This document shows, piece after piece, positions 7,437-16,822 of a DNA stretch of 64,000 nt (position 1 is its first letter; each line of letters starts with the position of its first letter). Origin of the DNA: Bradyrhizobium sp. STM 3843. GTDB lineage: Bacteria; Pseudomonadota; Alphaproteobacteria; Rhizobiales; Xanthobacteraceae. The notes under the pieces were generated by a model. It saw only the letters and a list, made by a program, of their open reading frames with translations, was not told the origin of the DNA and ran no database searches. The position numbers and the translations under genes were made by a program. Where the stretch lies: positions 1 through 64,000 of the forward strand of contig NZ_CAFK01000253.1 in assembly GCF_000239815.1 (NCBI RefSeq), given 5' to 3'.

Positions 7437-9455
7437 ATGGTTCCGTCTTCCAAGAAGATCCTGCTGACAGCGGCCTCGGTGTCGCTGGCATTGACGCAGG
7501 GCGCCACCGCCGACGAGCGGTTCGGCGAAAAGCATAGGGGCAATCCCTATGTCGCTGGCGATATGCACAATCACAATACCTGCACCGACGGCTCGGTTGC
7601 CGCGGGCTACTCGATCGATCGTTCGGTGGGTACCGGTACGGCGGCTGCGGGCGGCAACAACTTCAATCTCGACTGGTTCACGCTCGGCAACCACGGCGGT
7701 TCCGGCAACCGCGACTGCCGCTTCAGCGACACCAGCGCGAACATCCCGGGCGACACCACGACCACCTGGAGCCAGACGCTCGGTCAGACCATCGACGGCA
7801 TCACCATCACCAGCCTGAAGGGCACGCCCAACGGCAGCGGCACCGGTCAGACGATGTGGCGCTGGCAGTCGATCAAGGAAGTCGAATATCCAATCATCGT
7901 CAACCGCACCTCGATGTACGACAAGGTGCTGGTCGAAGGTCTGGAGTGGATCGTCCCCGGTCACGAGCACACCGACGTGGCCGTGATCTCGGGCCAGAAT
8001 CCGCGCGGCTACGGCAATGCCGACAAGATGGCCGAATATGAATTCCGCTTCGACCGCGCCGACACCGACGCGATCGGCCCTGTCGACGCCAGCAACAACC
8101 AGATCTGGACCGGCAAGGACAACGTCAACAACTCCGGTACCGCAGGACACGGCAAGGCTGTCGCCGGTATCCAGTGGCTGCAGGCGAATTATCCGCTGAC
8201 CTCCTACGCGATTCCGACGCACACCGAGCGCCAGGGTCCGTTCAATGCCAGCGGCACTGCCGGCTACAACATCGAGCACTTCCGCGACTTCAACAATGCC
8301 GGCCCGACCGTGGCGTTCGGCATCGAATCGCCCGGCCACATGGCCCAGGGGTCGAAGAGCGGCGGCTCGGGATCTTACGGCTCGGGCGCGGTCGGTGGCG
8401 GCACCTACGGCATGGCCGGCATCTACACCGCCAAGGTCGGCGGTCTGTGGGACGGCATGCTCGGCGAAGGCCGCAACACCTTCGTCTATGTCAGCTCCGA
8501 CTGGCATAACCGCGGTGCATTCGGTGCGCGCGATGCCGCGACGACGTCGGACTTCATTCCCGGCGAGTACACCAAGCTCTACGTGCCGAACAAGGATGAT
8601 TTCCGCGCGCAGTCGATCATCGACGGCATGCGTTCGGGCAATTCCTACTCGGTCAACGGCGACATCATCGGACCCGACCTGAAGTTCCGCGCCAAGGGCG
8701 AGTGGGATTTCGACTGGAAGACCATGGGCGAAACGCTCGAAGTCTATCCGGGCGAGAAGATCGTGGTCGAGATGCAGCTGACGATCCCGGCCAAGAACAA
8801 CAGCCCCTACAGCTTCAACAACCCGCTGTTGGCGCAGGTCGGTATCAACCAGCCGCTGAACAAGCCGTCGCTTGACCACGTCGACCTGATCACCAGCGAC
8901 ATTACCGGCGTGATCCAGCCGGGCGCTCCGGGCTATGCGGTGGCGAACGCCGCCGGCACTGCCGGTGCGGCGATCGTCTACAACACGTCGGCCAAGATCG
9001 CCAAGCAGATCAATGCCACCAAGATGAAGAGCGAGAAGCAGAAGGACGGGTCCGTCCGGCTGAGCTTCACGACCACCTTCACTGCGACCAAGACGCCGTT
9101 CTACATCCGCGCGCGCGGCACCAATATTCCGGTTGCCACGCCGAACGTGACGGACAGCGCCGGCAACCCGCTGCTGGACCTCAACAACGCCAACGTCAGC
9201 TGCACCGATGCGGCCTGCCCGGCACATCTCGATGTGGTCAATGGCGTCAAGAAGGTGACCTACGACGTCCAGGCCTACTCGAACCTCTGGTTCTACGCGA
9301 ACCCGATCTTCGTGCGGCCTTTCGGCACGCCGAAGCTTCTGGTCGAGAAGAATGCGGAGCTCGCTCGCAAGCTGGCGTTCGAGCACAATCACTGGAACAA
9401 CTGGGATCACTGGGGCCATTGGGGTCACTGGGGTCACTGGGCCTGGAACGACTGA
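7437..9455 (+). CDS. secreted PHP-like metal-dependent hydrolase with His/Trp-rich tail
   Basis: The 672-residue protein has a signal peptide (about 1-25, ending ATA-DE). A PHP-like domain follows, with the HxH motif in GDMHNHNTCTDGS. Further candidate metal ligands are in WFTLGNHGG, VPGHEHTDVAV, PTHTERQ and SSDWHNRG. PHP domains bind two or three metals and hydrolyse phosphoesters; the large secreted forms (DUF3604-like) are poorly characterised. The middle and C-terminal part looks beta-rich. The last 25 residues are a repeat of GHW/DHW units. The ATG has AGGGG upstream. The gene is alone, with a strong terminator after it. The substrate is unknown. Confidence 0.72.
   Translation: MVPSSKKILLTAASVSLALTQGATADERFGEKHRGNPYVAGDMHNHNTCTDGSVAAGYSIDRSVGTGTAAAGGNNFNLDWFTLGNHGGSGNRDCRFSDTSANIPGDTTTTWSQTLGQTIDGITITSLKGTPNGSGTGQTMWRWQSIKEVEYPIIVNRTSMYDKVLVEGLEWIVPGHEHTDVAVISGQNPRGYGNADKMAEYEFRFDRADTDAIGPVDASNNQIWTGKDNVNNSGTAGHGKAVAGIQWLQANYPLTSYAIPTHTERQGPFNASGTAGYNIEHFRDFNNAGPTVAFGIESPGHMAQGSKSGGSGSYGSGAVGGGTYGMAGIYTAKVGGLWDGMLGEGRNTFVYVSSDWHNRGAFGARDAATTSDFIPGEYTKLYVPNKDDFRAQSIIDGMRSGNSYSVNGDIIGPDLKFRAKGEWDFDWKTMGETLEVYPGEKIVVEMQLTIPAKNNSPYSFNNPLLAQVGINQPLNKPSLDHVDLITSDITGVIQPGAPGYAVANAAGTAGAAIVYNTSAKIAKQINATKMKSEKQKDGSVRLSFTTTFTATKTPFYIRARGTNIPVATPNVTDSAGNPLLDLNNANVSCTDAACPAHLDVVNGVKKVTYDVQAYSNLWFYANPIFVRPFGTPKLLVEKNAELARKLAFEHNHWNNWDHWGHWGHWGHWAWND
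9408..9447 (+). repeat. in-frame tandem repeat encoding His-Trp units
   Basis: Near-identical 9-base units (gg-cat/cac-tgg type) encode DHWGHWGHWGHWAW at the extreme C-terminus of the PHP-like protein. The unit count could vary by slippage between strains. Confidence 0.75.
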
Positions 9456-9515
9456 TTGAGTCGCATCCTCAATGGCGGGCACCGTGTTCGGTGTCCCGTC
9501 AAGACAACGAATGCG

Positions 9516-9542
9516 AAGCACCGGTTTCTGCAACCGGTGCTT
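9516..9542 (+). terminator. strong intrinsic terminator
   Basis: A perfect 11-bp stem (AAGCACCGGTT / AACCGGTGCTT) with a TCTGC loop is followed by CCTCTCTT. It lies about 60 bases after the PHP-like gene and just before the next small gene, so it should end transcription of the former. Confidence 0.75.
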
Positions 9543-9560
9543 CCTCTCTTGGGGGATATT

Positions 9561-9911
9561 TTGAGTCGAATTGATCGTCTTGGGTTTTGTCTTCTCGTCA
9601 CCGGCGTTTGCAGTCTGGTCTTGATTGGCGGCGCGCGGCCGGCATCGGCCGAAGAGCCGACGCGTGAGGCTTGCGAGGCCGCTGTTGCCGAGGCCAGGGG
9701 GCTGGCCGCAACCTTTCCTGCGGATGATATCTCGCGCTATTTCGCCGAGCGCCACCTGCATCAGGCGCTGGTCGAAGCGGGGAACGGCGAGTTCGACGAT
9801 TGTCTCGAGGCGGTCGAGCGCGCCACGGTGGAACTACGCGAGCACCGCCACGCCCTGAAGCCCGGTGAGCGTCTCAACGTGCTGCAGGCCAACGAGCTGC
9901 CGCCGCGCTGA
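9561..9911 (+). CDS. small secreted protein of unknown function
   Basis: The 116-residue protein starts at a TTG preceded by GGGGG. It has a signal peptide (helix CLLVTGVCSLVLIGG, cleavage near ASA-EEP). The mature part, about 80 residues, is alpha-helical in character and has two Cys (in REACEAAV and FDDCLEAV) that could form a disulfide. It lies just after a terminator, so it is probably transcribed separately. I do not recognise the family. Confidence 0.6.
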   Translation: MSRIDRLGFCLLVTGVCSLVLIGGARPASAEEPTREACEAAVAEARGLAATFPADDISRYFAERHLHQALVEAGNGEFDDCLEAVERATVELREHRHALKPGERLNVLQANELPPR

Positions 9912-9999
9912 ACAGGCGCCGGCGCCGCGTTGTCATTCGCCTGTCATGCTCCTGGGCACATTGTCCGCCGGATTTCAGACACGCTGGATGCCTTGAGCC

Positions 10000-10623
10000 A
10001 TGGATACGATCGAGCCGCTTTTCCCGATTCCGCTGATGCGATCCCCTGGTCTCTTGAGCGCAGAGTTGAAGGACGCGGCCGTCGCGGCGATCCGCAGCGC
10101 CAAGATCGAGACCAATCTGCGCTCGGGCCAGCTATTCCACACCCAGGTCGCCGATCCCCGCAACAACAACCTGTTTCAAGCGATCGCGGAGCTCGCGGTG
10201 CCGAAGCTGGTGGACTTTGGCGAGCTGCTGTTCGGCGAGAAGCTGCAATGGACCGTCAAGGAGATGTGGACCAACATGCTGGAGACCGGCGGCAATCAGA
10301 CTTTGCACGCCCATGCCAACAGCTTCATCTCCGGCGTGTTCTATTTGACGCCGTCGCATCCCGCGAGCAACACCGTCTTCGTGCGCCCGCCGGGCGGCTA
10401 TGATTTCTCGTTCCGCCACCATACGCGTGGCGCTGCCGTCGGGCCATACAACGCCGGCAAGTACATGCTGCCGGAGGCGGAGCCGGGCGACCTCGTGCTG
10501 TTCCCGAGCTATCTCTATCATGAGGTGCCGCGAAACCAGGGCGAGCAGCGGATCACGATCGCCTTCAATGCGATCCCGGATCATCTCGACTGCTGGGGCT
10601 ATCGGGTCACCTTCGCTCCCTAG
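10000..10623 (+). CDS. 2-oxoglutarate/Fe(II) oxygenase-like protein (TIGR02466 type)
   Basis: The 207-residue protein is full length for this group of putative dioxygenases. Visible features are LHAHANSFISGVFYL (H103/H105 region), then the C-terminal strand LFPSYLYHEVPRNQGEQRITIAFN with the second metal His (H174) and an Arg for 2-oxoglutarate. The N-terminal LFPIPL segment is typical. The family is predicted to hydroxylate an unknown substrate in the cytoplasm. The next gene is convergent, only 12 bases away, so no operon partner helps. Confidence 0.72.
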   Translation: MDTIEPLFPIPLMRSPGLLSAELKDAAVAAIRSAKIETNLRSGQLFHTQVADPRNNNLFQAIAELAVPKLVDFGELLFGEKLQWTVKEMWTNMLETGGNQTLHAHANSFISGVFYLTPSHPASNTVFVRPPGGYDFSFRHHTRGAAVGPYNAGKYMLPEAEPGDLVLFPSYLYHEVPRNQGEQRITIAFNAIPDHLDCWGYRVTFAP

Positions 10624-10635
10624 GCGCAACGGGGG

Positions 10636-13257
10636 TTAGCGGCCGAATTCACGGGCCAGCAGCTCGCTGGCCTCACGACGCGCTGGCGCTGCCGCCGCGA
10701 TCGCCTGCAGCAACTGTTGTGCTGCAGCCCGGTCGGACCCGAGCAGTGATTTCGCCATGCCCATCAGCGGCACATAGGCAGGATCGAATTCAGGGCTCGC
10801 GCGCAGCGCCTCGAGCAGGCCGGGCGAGGCCGCCTCGATCAGCGCCTTGCCGCGGGGATCACCCGGCAGCGCGGCGCCGGCCTCGAGAAATCGATCGCGG
10901 GCGCGCCAGTAAGCAGGGAGCCGTTCGGAGAGAGCGTCAGGTTGGGTCAGCAGTTCGGCTGGATCCGGCTGCATGGTTCTGATCACCGACAGCAGCAGCG
11001 ACCAGGGCGGCGCGGTCAGCGCGACGACATTGCGGCGCGCGTCGAAGGTCACGAACGGATAGTCGTCGGTGTTGCGCGGACCTTCGCCGGCGAAGGCGGC
11101 GAGGGCATGCGGACCACCGACATACTGCCCGAGCAGGTCGATCGGAGCCTCGAATCCCAGCGGTTGCACGACGGCGCGCGTGGTGGGAGCGCGCAACCGC
11201 GCGGCAAGCGCATTCAGATCGAGATCGCTCGCATCGACGGGGCCGATCAGCGCCAGCATCGGGGTGCGGACGCTGTAGTGATTGAGCCAGGCTGATCCGT
11301 TCGGATAAATCGCCAGAAAGCTTCGGATGATCGCGCGCAAGGACGGCAGATCGAGCTGATACAGCGGCAGCCATTGACAGAAGATGCCGCCGGGCGCGAG
11401 CCGCCGTTTCACGGCCGCGAAATGCTCGGTCGTATAGAGCGCGCCGCTGCCGTCGAGCGCCGGATGAAACAGGTCGGCAACGATGACGTCGTAAGAGGCC
11501 TGGTCCGCAACCACATAGCGCCGCGCATCCGCGACCGTGATCGGTGGCATGCGGTCGTTGGCGGCCGGATTGGCGAAATAGGGCAACAGCTCGACCACCT
11601 CTCGCGACAGCTCGACGCCGTGGACGCTGACATCAGGCATGTGCGCGGCCCCGATCACGGTGGCGCCGGTGCCGATGCCGAGAAACAGCGCACGCTTCGG
11701 GGCCGGGTGCAGCAGCAGCGGCAGTGTCGCCTGGCGATAGTCGGAGCGGGCCGAGCTGGTGCCGCCCATCCGGAAATGGCCGTTGATCTCGAGATAGCGC
11801 GTGCCGGAGACATCATCGACGACGCTTGCTGTGGCCATGGGTCCTTCGCGCATCGCGAGCAGCGAGCCGCCGGCGGGAACGCGGGTCAGCAGCGGAGTCG
11901 GGCGGAGCCAGAGCACGAGCGCCGCAAGCAAGGGGGCGGCAGACCACACCAATGCGGTCCGGCGTACCGGCACAAGCAGCAGGTAGGCGAGCGCGACAGG
12001 CAACAGAGCGGTCCAGGCGCCGAAGCCAGGGATCAGGATTTGCGCTGTGACCAACGGTGCCAGCGCAGCACCGGCGCCGTTGACGCCGACCGCCCAGCCC
12101 AGCGAGCCGCGCTGATCGCGGACGCGCTGAGCCAGCTGACCGAACAGCGCGCCCATCGCCGCCGACGGCACCAGGAACAGCGCCATCGCCACCGCAAGTT
12201 CACCGATGATGCCGGCCTCCCGCGCGAACTCGGCCATGTCAGGGATTGCGGGCACGAGGAATGCCGTGGCCAGACAGGCCAACGCCGTCCCGCCCAGCAG
12301 CCAGCCTTCTCCGCTCTCGCGCGCGCGGCTGGGCATTCGTTGCCAGATCAGACCGCCTGCAGCGGTGCCCAGCAGGTAGGCCGCAAGCAGGCCGGCGAAG
12401 GTGAAGACCGTATCCTCGAGCACCTGGGCTGCAAGGCGCACCACCAGCATCTCGAAGGCAATACCAAGAAAGCCGGTGGCAAACAGCGTGAGCGTCAGCC
12501 GCGGGCTATCGATCGTGCGCGGCAAATTCTCGACGTCTGGCTTGGTCGACCGCATGGTCCGACCGAGCGCAAGCGCGCCGAGCGCGCAGAGCAGATTGAT
12601 GCAGGCGAGCGCAAGCAGGGTGCCGGAGAAGCCGAGCGCAGGGATCAGCAGGAAGGTGGAGGCCAGCGTGCCGGCGACCGCACCCGCGGTGTTGGCGCCG
12701 TAGACGCCGGCACTGACGCGGCTCGCACCGCGCCATTCGCGCGTGATCCGCTCCAGCACGGCAAGCGTGCCACCCATCGCGATGGTCGCAGGCAGCAGCG
12801 CCAGCGTCGGCAGTGCGAAGCTCGTGGCCCACAGCAGCACCGGCGCCGGCTCGGTGCCGAGCAGCGGGGCGAGGGTGCGGCCTGCGGCCGGCAACAGCCA
12901 GACCGCGACCACGCCCCATAGTCCGATGACGGTTTCCAGTGCGGCATAGACCCGCGCAGGCGAGCGGGTGCGGCGGATCAATCCATCGAGCGCGAAGGCG
13001 CCGAGCGCAAGTCCGGCGAAAAAGCCTGCGACGGAGCCGAGCACGGCCATCATCTCGGTGCCAAGCGCAAGGCTGAGCTGCCGCGTCCACACGATCTCAT
13101 AGCCGAGCCCCGCAAAGCCCGAGGCCGTGACGATCGGGATCAGCGCCCAGCTTGCCGGACTTGTGTGTCGCGCCGATGCCTCAGTGGCGAGCCCAGTCGC
13201 TGTGATGCTCTGCGGCGCTGCCGAGTTGCGGTCGGTATCAGAGGAGATGGTGGTCAT
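10636..13257 (-). CDS. membrane-fused spermidine-synthase-like protein
   Basis: The 873-residue protein has three parts. Residues about 35-460 hold a dozen or more hydrophobic helices. Residues about 480-720 form a Rossmann methyltransferase-like spermidine synthase core with ALFLGIGTGATVIGA, the GVELSREVVELL acidic strand, and VADARRYV plus YDVIVADLFHPAL. A helical C-terminal segment follows. The family is annotated as fused MFS/spermidine synthase. Whether it makes polyamines or modifies and exports another small molecule is not known. The gene is monocistronic and convergent with the oxygenase gene. Confidence 0.75.
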   Translation of the reverse strand: MTTISSDTDRNSAAPQSITATGLATEASARHTSPASWALIPIVTASGFAGLGYEIVWTRQLSLALGTEMMAVLGSVAGFFAGLALGAFALDGLIRRTRSPARVYAALETVIGLWGVVAVWLLPAAGRTLAPLLGTEPAPVLLWATSFALPTLALLPATIAMGGTLAVLERITREWRGASRVSAGVYGANTAGAVAGTLASTFLLIPALGFSGTLLALACINLLCALGALALGRTMRSTKPDVENLPRTIDSPRLTLTLFATGFLGIAFEMLVVRLAAQVLEDTVFTFAGLLAAYLLGTAAGGLIWQRMPSRARESGEGWLLGGTALACLATAFLVPAIPDMAEFAREAGIIGELAVAMALFLVPSAAMGALFGQLAQRVRDQRGSLGWAVGVNGAGAALAPLVTAQILIPGFGAWTALLPVALAYLLLVPVRRTALVWSAAPLLAALVLWLRPTPLLTRVPAGGSLLAMREGPMATASVVDDVSGTRYLEINGHFRMGGTSSARSDYRQATLPLLLHPAPKRALFLGIGTGATVIGAAHMPDVSVHGVELSREVVELLPYFANPAANDRMPPITVADARRYVVADQASYDVIVADLFHPALDGSGALYTTEHFAAVKRRLAPGGIFCQWLPLYQLDLPSLRAIIRSFLAIYPNGSAWLNHYSVRTPMLALIGPVDASDLDLNALAARLRAPTTRAVVQPLGFEAPIDLLGQYVGGPHALAAFAGEGPRNTDDYPFVTFDARRNVVALTAPPWSLLLSVIRTMQPDPAELLTQPDALSERLPAYWRARDRFLEAGAALPGDPRGKALIEAASPGLLEALRASPEFDPAYVPLMGMAKSLLGSDRAAAQQLLQAIAAAAPARREASELLAREFGR

Positions 13258-13432
13258 CGCGATGCTTTGGTGGGCTCACAGCGGCACGCTGCGGCCTGCG
13301 GCGCATCCCGTGTCGTGCAGCAGTGTCTTATGACCGCCACTTGACAGAAATATTAAGCGGTCCCGCTTGAGATCAGGCCGGCAGGACGCCATGCTACCAG
13401 CCGGATGTCGGGTAACGCGGACATTGGACTTG

Positions 13433-14056
13433 ATGCAGATACGGCCAAGTGAAGACCTGCTGCTCATTATCGATGTGCAGAATGATTTCTGCCCCGGGGG
13501 CGCGCTCGCCGTCGGCGATGGCGATGCGGTGGTGCCCATCGTCAACCGGTTTGCTGCGAAATTCGACCAGGTGGCGCTGACGCAGGACTGGCATCCTGCC
13601 GGCCATAGCTCGTTTGCCTCGAGCCATCCAGATGCCGAGCCATTCCAGACGGCGACCATGGCGTATGGCCCGCAGACCCTGTGGCCGGACCACTGCGTGC
13701 AAGGTACGCCGGGTGCGGCGTTCCATCCGGGTCTCGAGACCGACAAGGCACAGCTGATCATCCGAAAGGGCTTTCGCCGGGCGATCGATTCCTACTCGGC
13801 GTTCTATGAGAACGACAAGACCACACCGACAGGCCTTGCCGGCTATTTGCGCGAGCGGGGGCTGACGCGCGTATTCCTGGTCGGGCTCGCCACCGATTTC
13901 TGCGTGCACTATTCGGCAATGGATGCGCGGCAGCTCGGCTTCGAAGCCGTCGTGATCGACGCCGGCTGCCGGGCGATCGATCTCGGAGGTTCGCTGGCGC
14001 GCGCTCATGCCGAGATGGCCGAGGCCGGCGTGCAGCGGATTGCGGATCTCCCGTAA
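13433..14056 (+). CDS. pncA: nicotinamidase
   Basis: The 207-residue protein is an isochorismatase-fold amidase. Catalytic residues are Asp14 (IDVQNDFCPGGAL), Lys112 (IIRKGF) and nucleophile Cys157 (ATDFCVHYSAMDA). The metal site is DWHPAGHSSF (D52, H54, H58). It hydrolyses nicotinamide to nicotinate and ammonia, feeding NAD salvage. In this genome it could also feed the nicotinate catabolic locus at 25-40 kb. The ATG at 13433 is chosen because the conserved first strand starts 8 residues later. It is monocistronic. Confidence 0.9.
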   Translation: MQIRPSEDLLLIIDVQNDFCPGGALAVGDGDAVVPIVNRFAAKFDQVALTQDWHPAGHSSFASSHPDAEPFQTATMAYGPQTLWPDHCVQGTPGAAFHPGLETDKAQLIIRKGFRRAIDSYSAFYENDKTTPTGLAGYLRERGLTRVFLVGLATDFCVHYSAMDARQLGFEAVVIDAGCRAIDLGGSLARAHAEMAEAGVQRIADLP

Positions 14057-14492
14057 GCGGGACATTCGGAGATCAGCAACCGCGCCGATGCGGAACCCCC
14101 TTACCAGGCTGCGCATTGCTTGGACGGCGCACACAGAAGAAAGCGCGGCGCAATGACGCAGTCCGGCCCCAGCTTGCGAGGCCGCATCAGGGTAGTGGGG
14201 CGCTTTCTACCTCAAGTCGCAAATGAAAATGCAATGGGCTTTGCACAACCCACATCTGGGTGTTGTTGGCTGACAGGGACAAATACGCCGAACTTGTGAA
14301 GCTGTTCATAGGACAACCTTGAGTGGTCTGTTTATTGGAGCATCCGCGAGAGCGTCGCCGTCGGACTCCAAGCGCTTCCGACATCGATAGGACTTCAAGG
14401 TTCTCTCGGTCGCCTGACGTTTGGGAATCCGTCAGCGAGGCCCGTCGCGCCCATGCTCGATGCGAATCCAAATCCACGGAGGGAGACCAAAA
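14057..14492. other. intergenic region between pncA and the metalloprotease gene
   Basis: This 436-base gap is less GC-rich than its surroundings. I see no convincing gene. A spaced inverted repeat (AGAAAGCGC at 14138-14146 and GCGCTTTCT at 14200-14208) is present but has no clear role. The right part presumably holds the promoter of the metalloprotease gene, whose ribosome-binding site GGAGGG lies at its end. Confidence 0.4.
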
Positions 14493-16754
14493 ATGTGTCC
14501 ACGTGATCTGATGTGGGACTCAGTCAAGGTCCTTGGAATGATTTCGGCCGTCGCTACGACCGTCGTCCCGGCTTCCGCGCAGCAAGTGCCCGCAAGCCCG
14601 CTGGCAGCGGCGCCCGCCGACAATCGCTATCCCGATGGAAGCAGGTTGCAGGCGCAATATGCGTCGGTCAATCAGTCGGTCGCGTTGCCGGCGGCGTCGG
14701 CCGCGGTGCGCGCCGCGGCTGCAGGATTTGCGTCTGCCGCCGCGGTGCAGACCGATCTTCCGGACGGCTATTCACTGCTGCCGGCGACGGCGAGCCATAT
14801 CGGCGCCGCCGACCGGCAGGCGAGTGTGGCGCCCGGGGCGAACCCGACCGCCGCTGCCGCGGCTGCAACGGAAAAATTCATCACGGTGTTTCCGTTGGCT
14901 TACCATGGCGTGCCCTTGTCGAAAGGAAGCGACTATCTCACTGTCGTCGCGGGTGATGGCCGTGTTCTGGTGACGCGCAAGCGCGGCATGCCGAACACAT
15001 TCGATGCCACGCAGCCGACGGTCGCACCAGCCGCTGCGGTGCAGGCGGCACGCCGAGATGCCGGCGCCGCCTTCGGGGGGCCCGACCCGCGGCCCGAACT
15101 GCAGATCTGGGTCGACGATCAGCAGAAGGGAAATCTGAGCTGGACATTCACACTCAGCTCCGGCGCGCCCGGTGACGCCAATGTGCGCAAATACTGGGTC
15201 GCTGCGGTTGGTGAACCGCGTGTGCTGAACTGGGAAAGCGAAGTCTATCACACGCAAAGCGGCATCGTGACCGGTAATATCTGGGCCACGAGCCCGTCGC
15301 CGACGACCGCGAACCGCGCCTTGGAGGAGCTTGAGGTCTCGCGTCAATCCGACGGCGTCACGCAGATCACAGGAGCCGATGGACGCTACGGATATTCGAC
15401 CGCCGCTCCCAGTACCGAAATTCGCGCGAAGCTGCGTGGACCGTTCTTTGTCATCAACAATCAGTCCAGCCCCAGCATGGAGACGGCACAGAGCGGACCA
15501 GCGAGCTCGTCGGTCAATCTTAATTTCGGTGCCGGCGGAGATGACCAGCTTGCTCAGACATCCGCATTCTACTGGGCGAATTTCGCCCGCGATCTCGCCC
15601 ACAACATCCTCGCTCCGACCGATCTCGCCAATCTGCCGGTGCTCACCAACATCAACAATAGTTGTAACGCCTTCTGGAACGGGTCATCGCTCAACTTCTT
15701 CAAGGCCGGCAACAACTGCCCGAACACGGCGTATTCGGACGTCGTGATGCACGAGTATGGTCATGGAATCGATGCCGCAAAGGGCGGGATCGTGCACGCC
15801 GGCTACAGCGAGGGCTTCGGCGATTCCCTGGCGGTGCTTGCGACGCGTCAACCCTGCGTCGGCCGCGACTTCTTCGGACCGGGCACCTGCCTCAGGCCGG
15901 CGAGCGACGTCGTGCTGTGGCCTGCCGCAAGTCCTGACCCGCACGTGGTCGGCCGGCCCTATGCGGGCTTTACCTGGGAGCTCGTGCAGCAGCTCAAGCA
16001 GACGTTTTCGGATGATGAGGCCTATGCCATCGCAGCACGCCTCGTGCTCGGCGCAGCTGCCGCCAATCCGGCTGATGTCGCCGACGCCGTTCGCCTGAGC
16101 TTTATCGTCGACGACAACGACGGCAACCTCGCGAATGGAACGCCGCATTTCCGTGCCATCGCGAACGCGGCAGACTCCCGCAAGATTCCGCGGCCGGCCG
16201 ATCCCCCTGTCGGTGGACCATCGGTTGGCGCATCGGCTTCGTTCCCATGGACGCCGGTGAAGACCGTCAATGCGAACAGCAATATCCTGCAGGCGACCAT
16301 TCATTTGGACAAGCCGGGTCAGGTCCACATCTCGGCTGATACCAGTGCCAGCAGCACCGGACCGGTTCAGTTCGAGAGCGGCGTCTACAACGGCGCGCAG
16401 CCGAATGTCGTCTGGACCGACTCCTATCGCAGCTTCAGCCTGCCAGCCGCCAACCAGTGGGCGGCGATGGAGACCAAGTTCGCCATCGATCTCCCGGCTG
16501 GCGACCACACGATCTACTGGAAAGTGTGGATTGCCGGAGGATCGCTCTCCCTCAGCTCTGGCGTGATGACGATCGAGGCTTTCGAGGCGGCCGGCGGGCC
16601 GGCGGCGCTCACGACGGTCGCGCTCGGACAAAACCAAGAGCCCGGCGTGACGGTCGGCATGTCCGCGACGAACCCAACGCGCAGTCCACCCGGCCTGCCC
16701 AACATCTCGCTGTCGCGAGACGATGGAGGACGCGCAATCACGGTCCTGCAATAG
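14493..16754 (+). CDS. secreted zinc metalloprotease (fungalysin/thermolysin-like)
   Basis: The 753-residue protein has an N-terminal signal peptide (cleavage near ASA-QQ) and a long Ala-rich propeptide-like region (to about 350) resembling an FTP/PepSY-type pro-domain. A gluzincin catalytic domain follows, with HEYGH at 420-424 and a third-ligand Glu in EGFGDS at 440. The C-terminal third (about 570 onward) is beta-sandwich-like and may bind substrate. This arrangement fits secreted M36/M4-like endopeptidases. The start at 14493 has a GGAGGG Shine-Dalgarno. A terminator follows directly. Confidence 0.78.
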   Translation: MCPRDLMWDSVKVLGMISAVATTVVPASAQQVPASPLAAAPADNRYPDGSRLQAQYASVNQSVALPAASAAVRAAAAGFASAAAVQTDLPDGYSLLPATASHIGAADRQASVAPGANPTAAAAAATEKFITVFPLAYHGVPLSKGSDYLTVVAGDGRVLVTRKRGMPNTFDATQPTVAPAAAVQAARRDAGAAFGGPDPRPELQIWVDDQQKGNLSWTFTLSSGAPGDANVRKYWVAAVGEPRVLNWESEVYHTQSGIVTGNIWATSPSPTTANRALEELEVSRQSDGVTQITGADGRYGYSTAAPSTEIRAKLRGPFFVINNQSSPSMETAQSGPASSSVNLNFGAGGDDQLAQTSAFYWANFARDLAHNILAPTDLANLPVLTNINNSCNAFWNGSSLNFFKAGNNCPNTAYSDVVMHEYGHGIDAAKGGIVHAGYSEGFGDSLAVLATRQPCVGRDFFGPGTCLRPASDVVLWPAASPDPHVVGRPYAGFTWELVQQLKQTFSDDEAYAIAARLVLGAAAANPADVADAVRLSFIVDDNDGNLANGTPHFRAIANAADSRKIPRPADPPVGGPSVGASASFPWTPVKTVNANSNILQATIHLDKPGQVHISADTSASSTGPVQFESGVYNGAQPNVVWTDSYRSFSLPAANQWAAMETKFAIDLPAGDHTIYWKVWIAGGSLSLSSGVMTIEAFEAAGGPAALTTVALGQNQEPGVTVGMSATNPTRSPPGLPNISLSRDDGGRAITVLQ

Positions 16755-16763
16755 AGCGCGCCA

Positions 16764-16790
16764 AAGGGGCGGACGGTTCGTCCGCCCCTT
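16764..16790 (+). terminator. intrinsic terminator of the metalloprotease gene
   Basis: A perfect 12-bp hairpin (AAGGGGCGGACG / CGTCCGCCCCTT, loop GTT) starts about ten bases after the stop codon. The T tract is short, but stem strength and position fit. Confidence 0.7.
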
Positions 16791-16822
16791 CCGCAAACGA
16801 TCTCGGTCACTATGTTCAAATC

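Noticed and set aside
7380..9761. Very long open frame on the minus strand opposite the PHP-like gene
   Set aside because: The plus-strand frame has a signal peptide, metal motifs and a ribosome-binding site. The minus frame is low-complexity Arg/Val/Asp-rich shadow caused by high GC.
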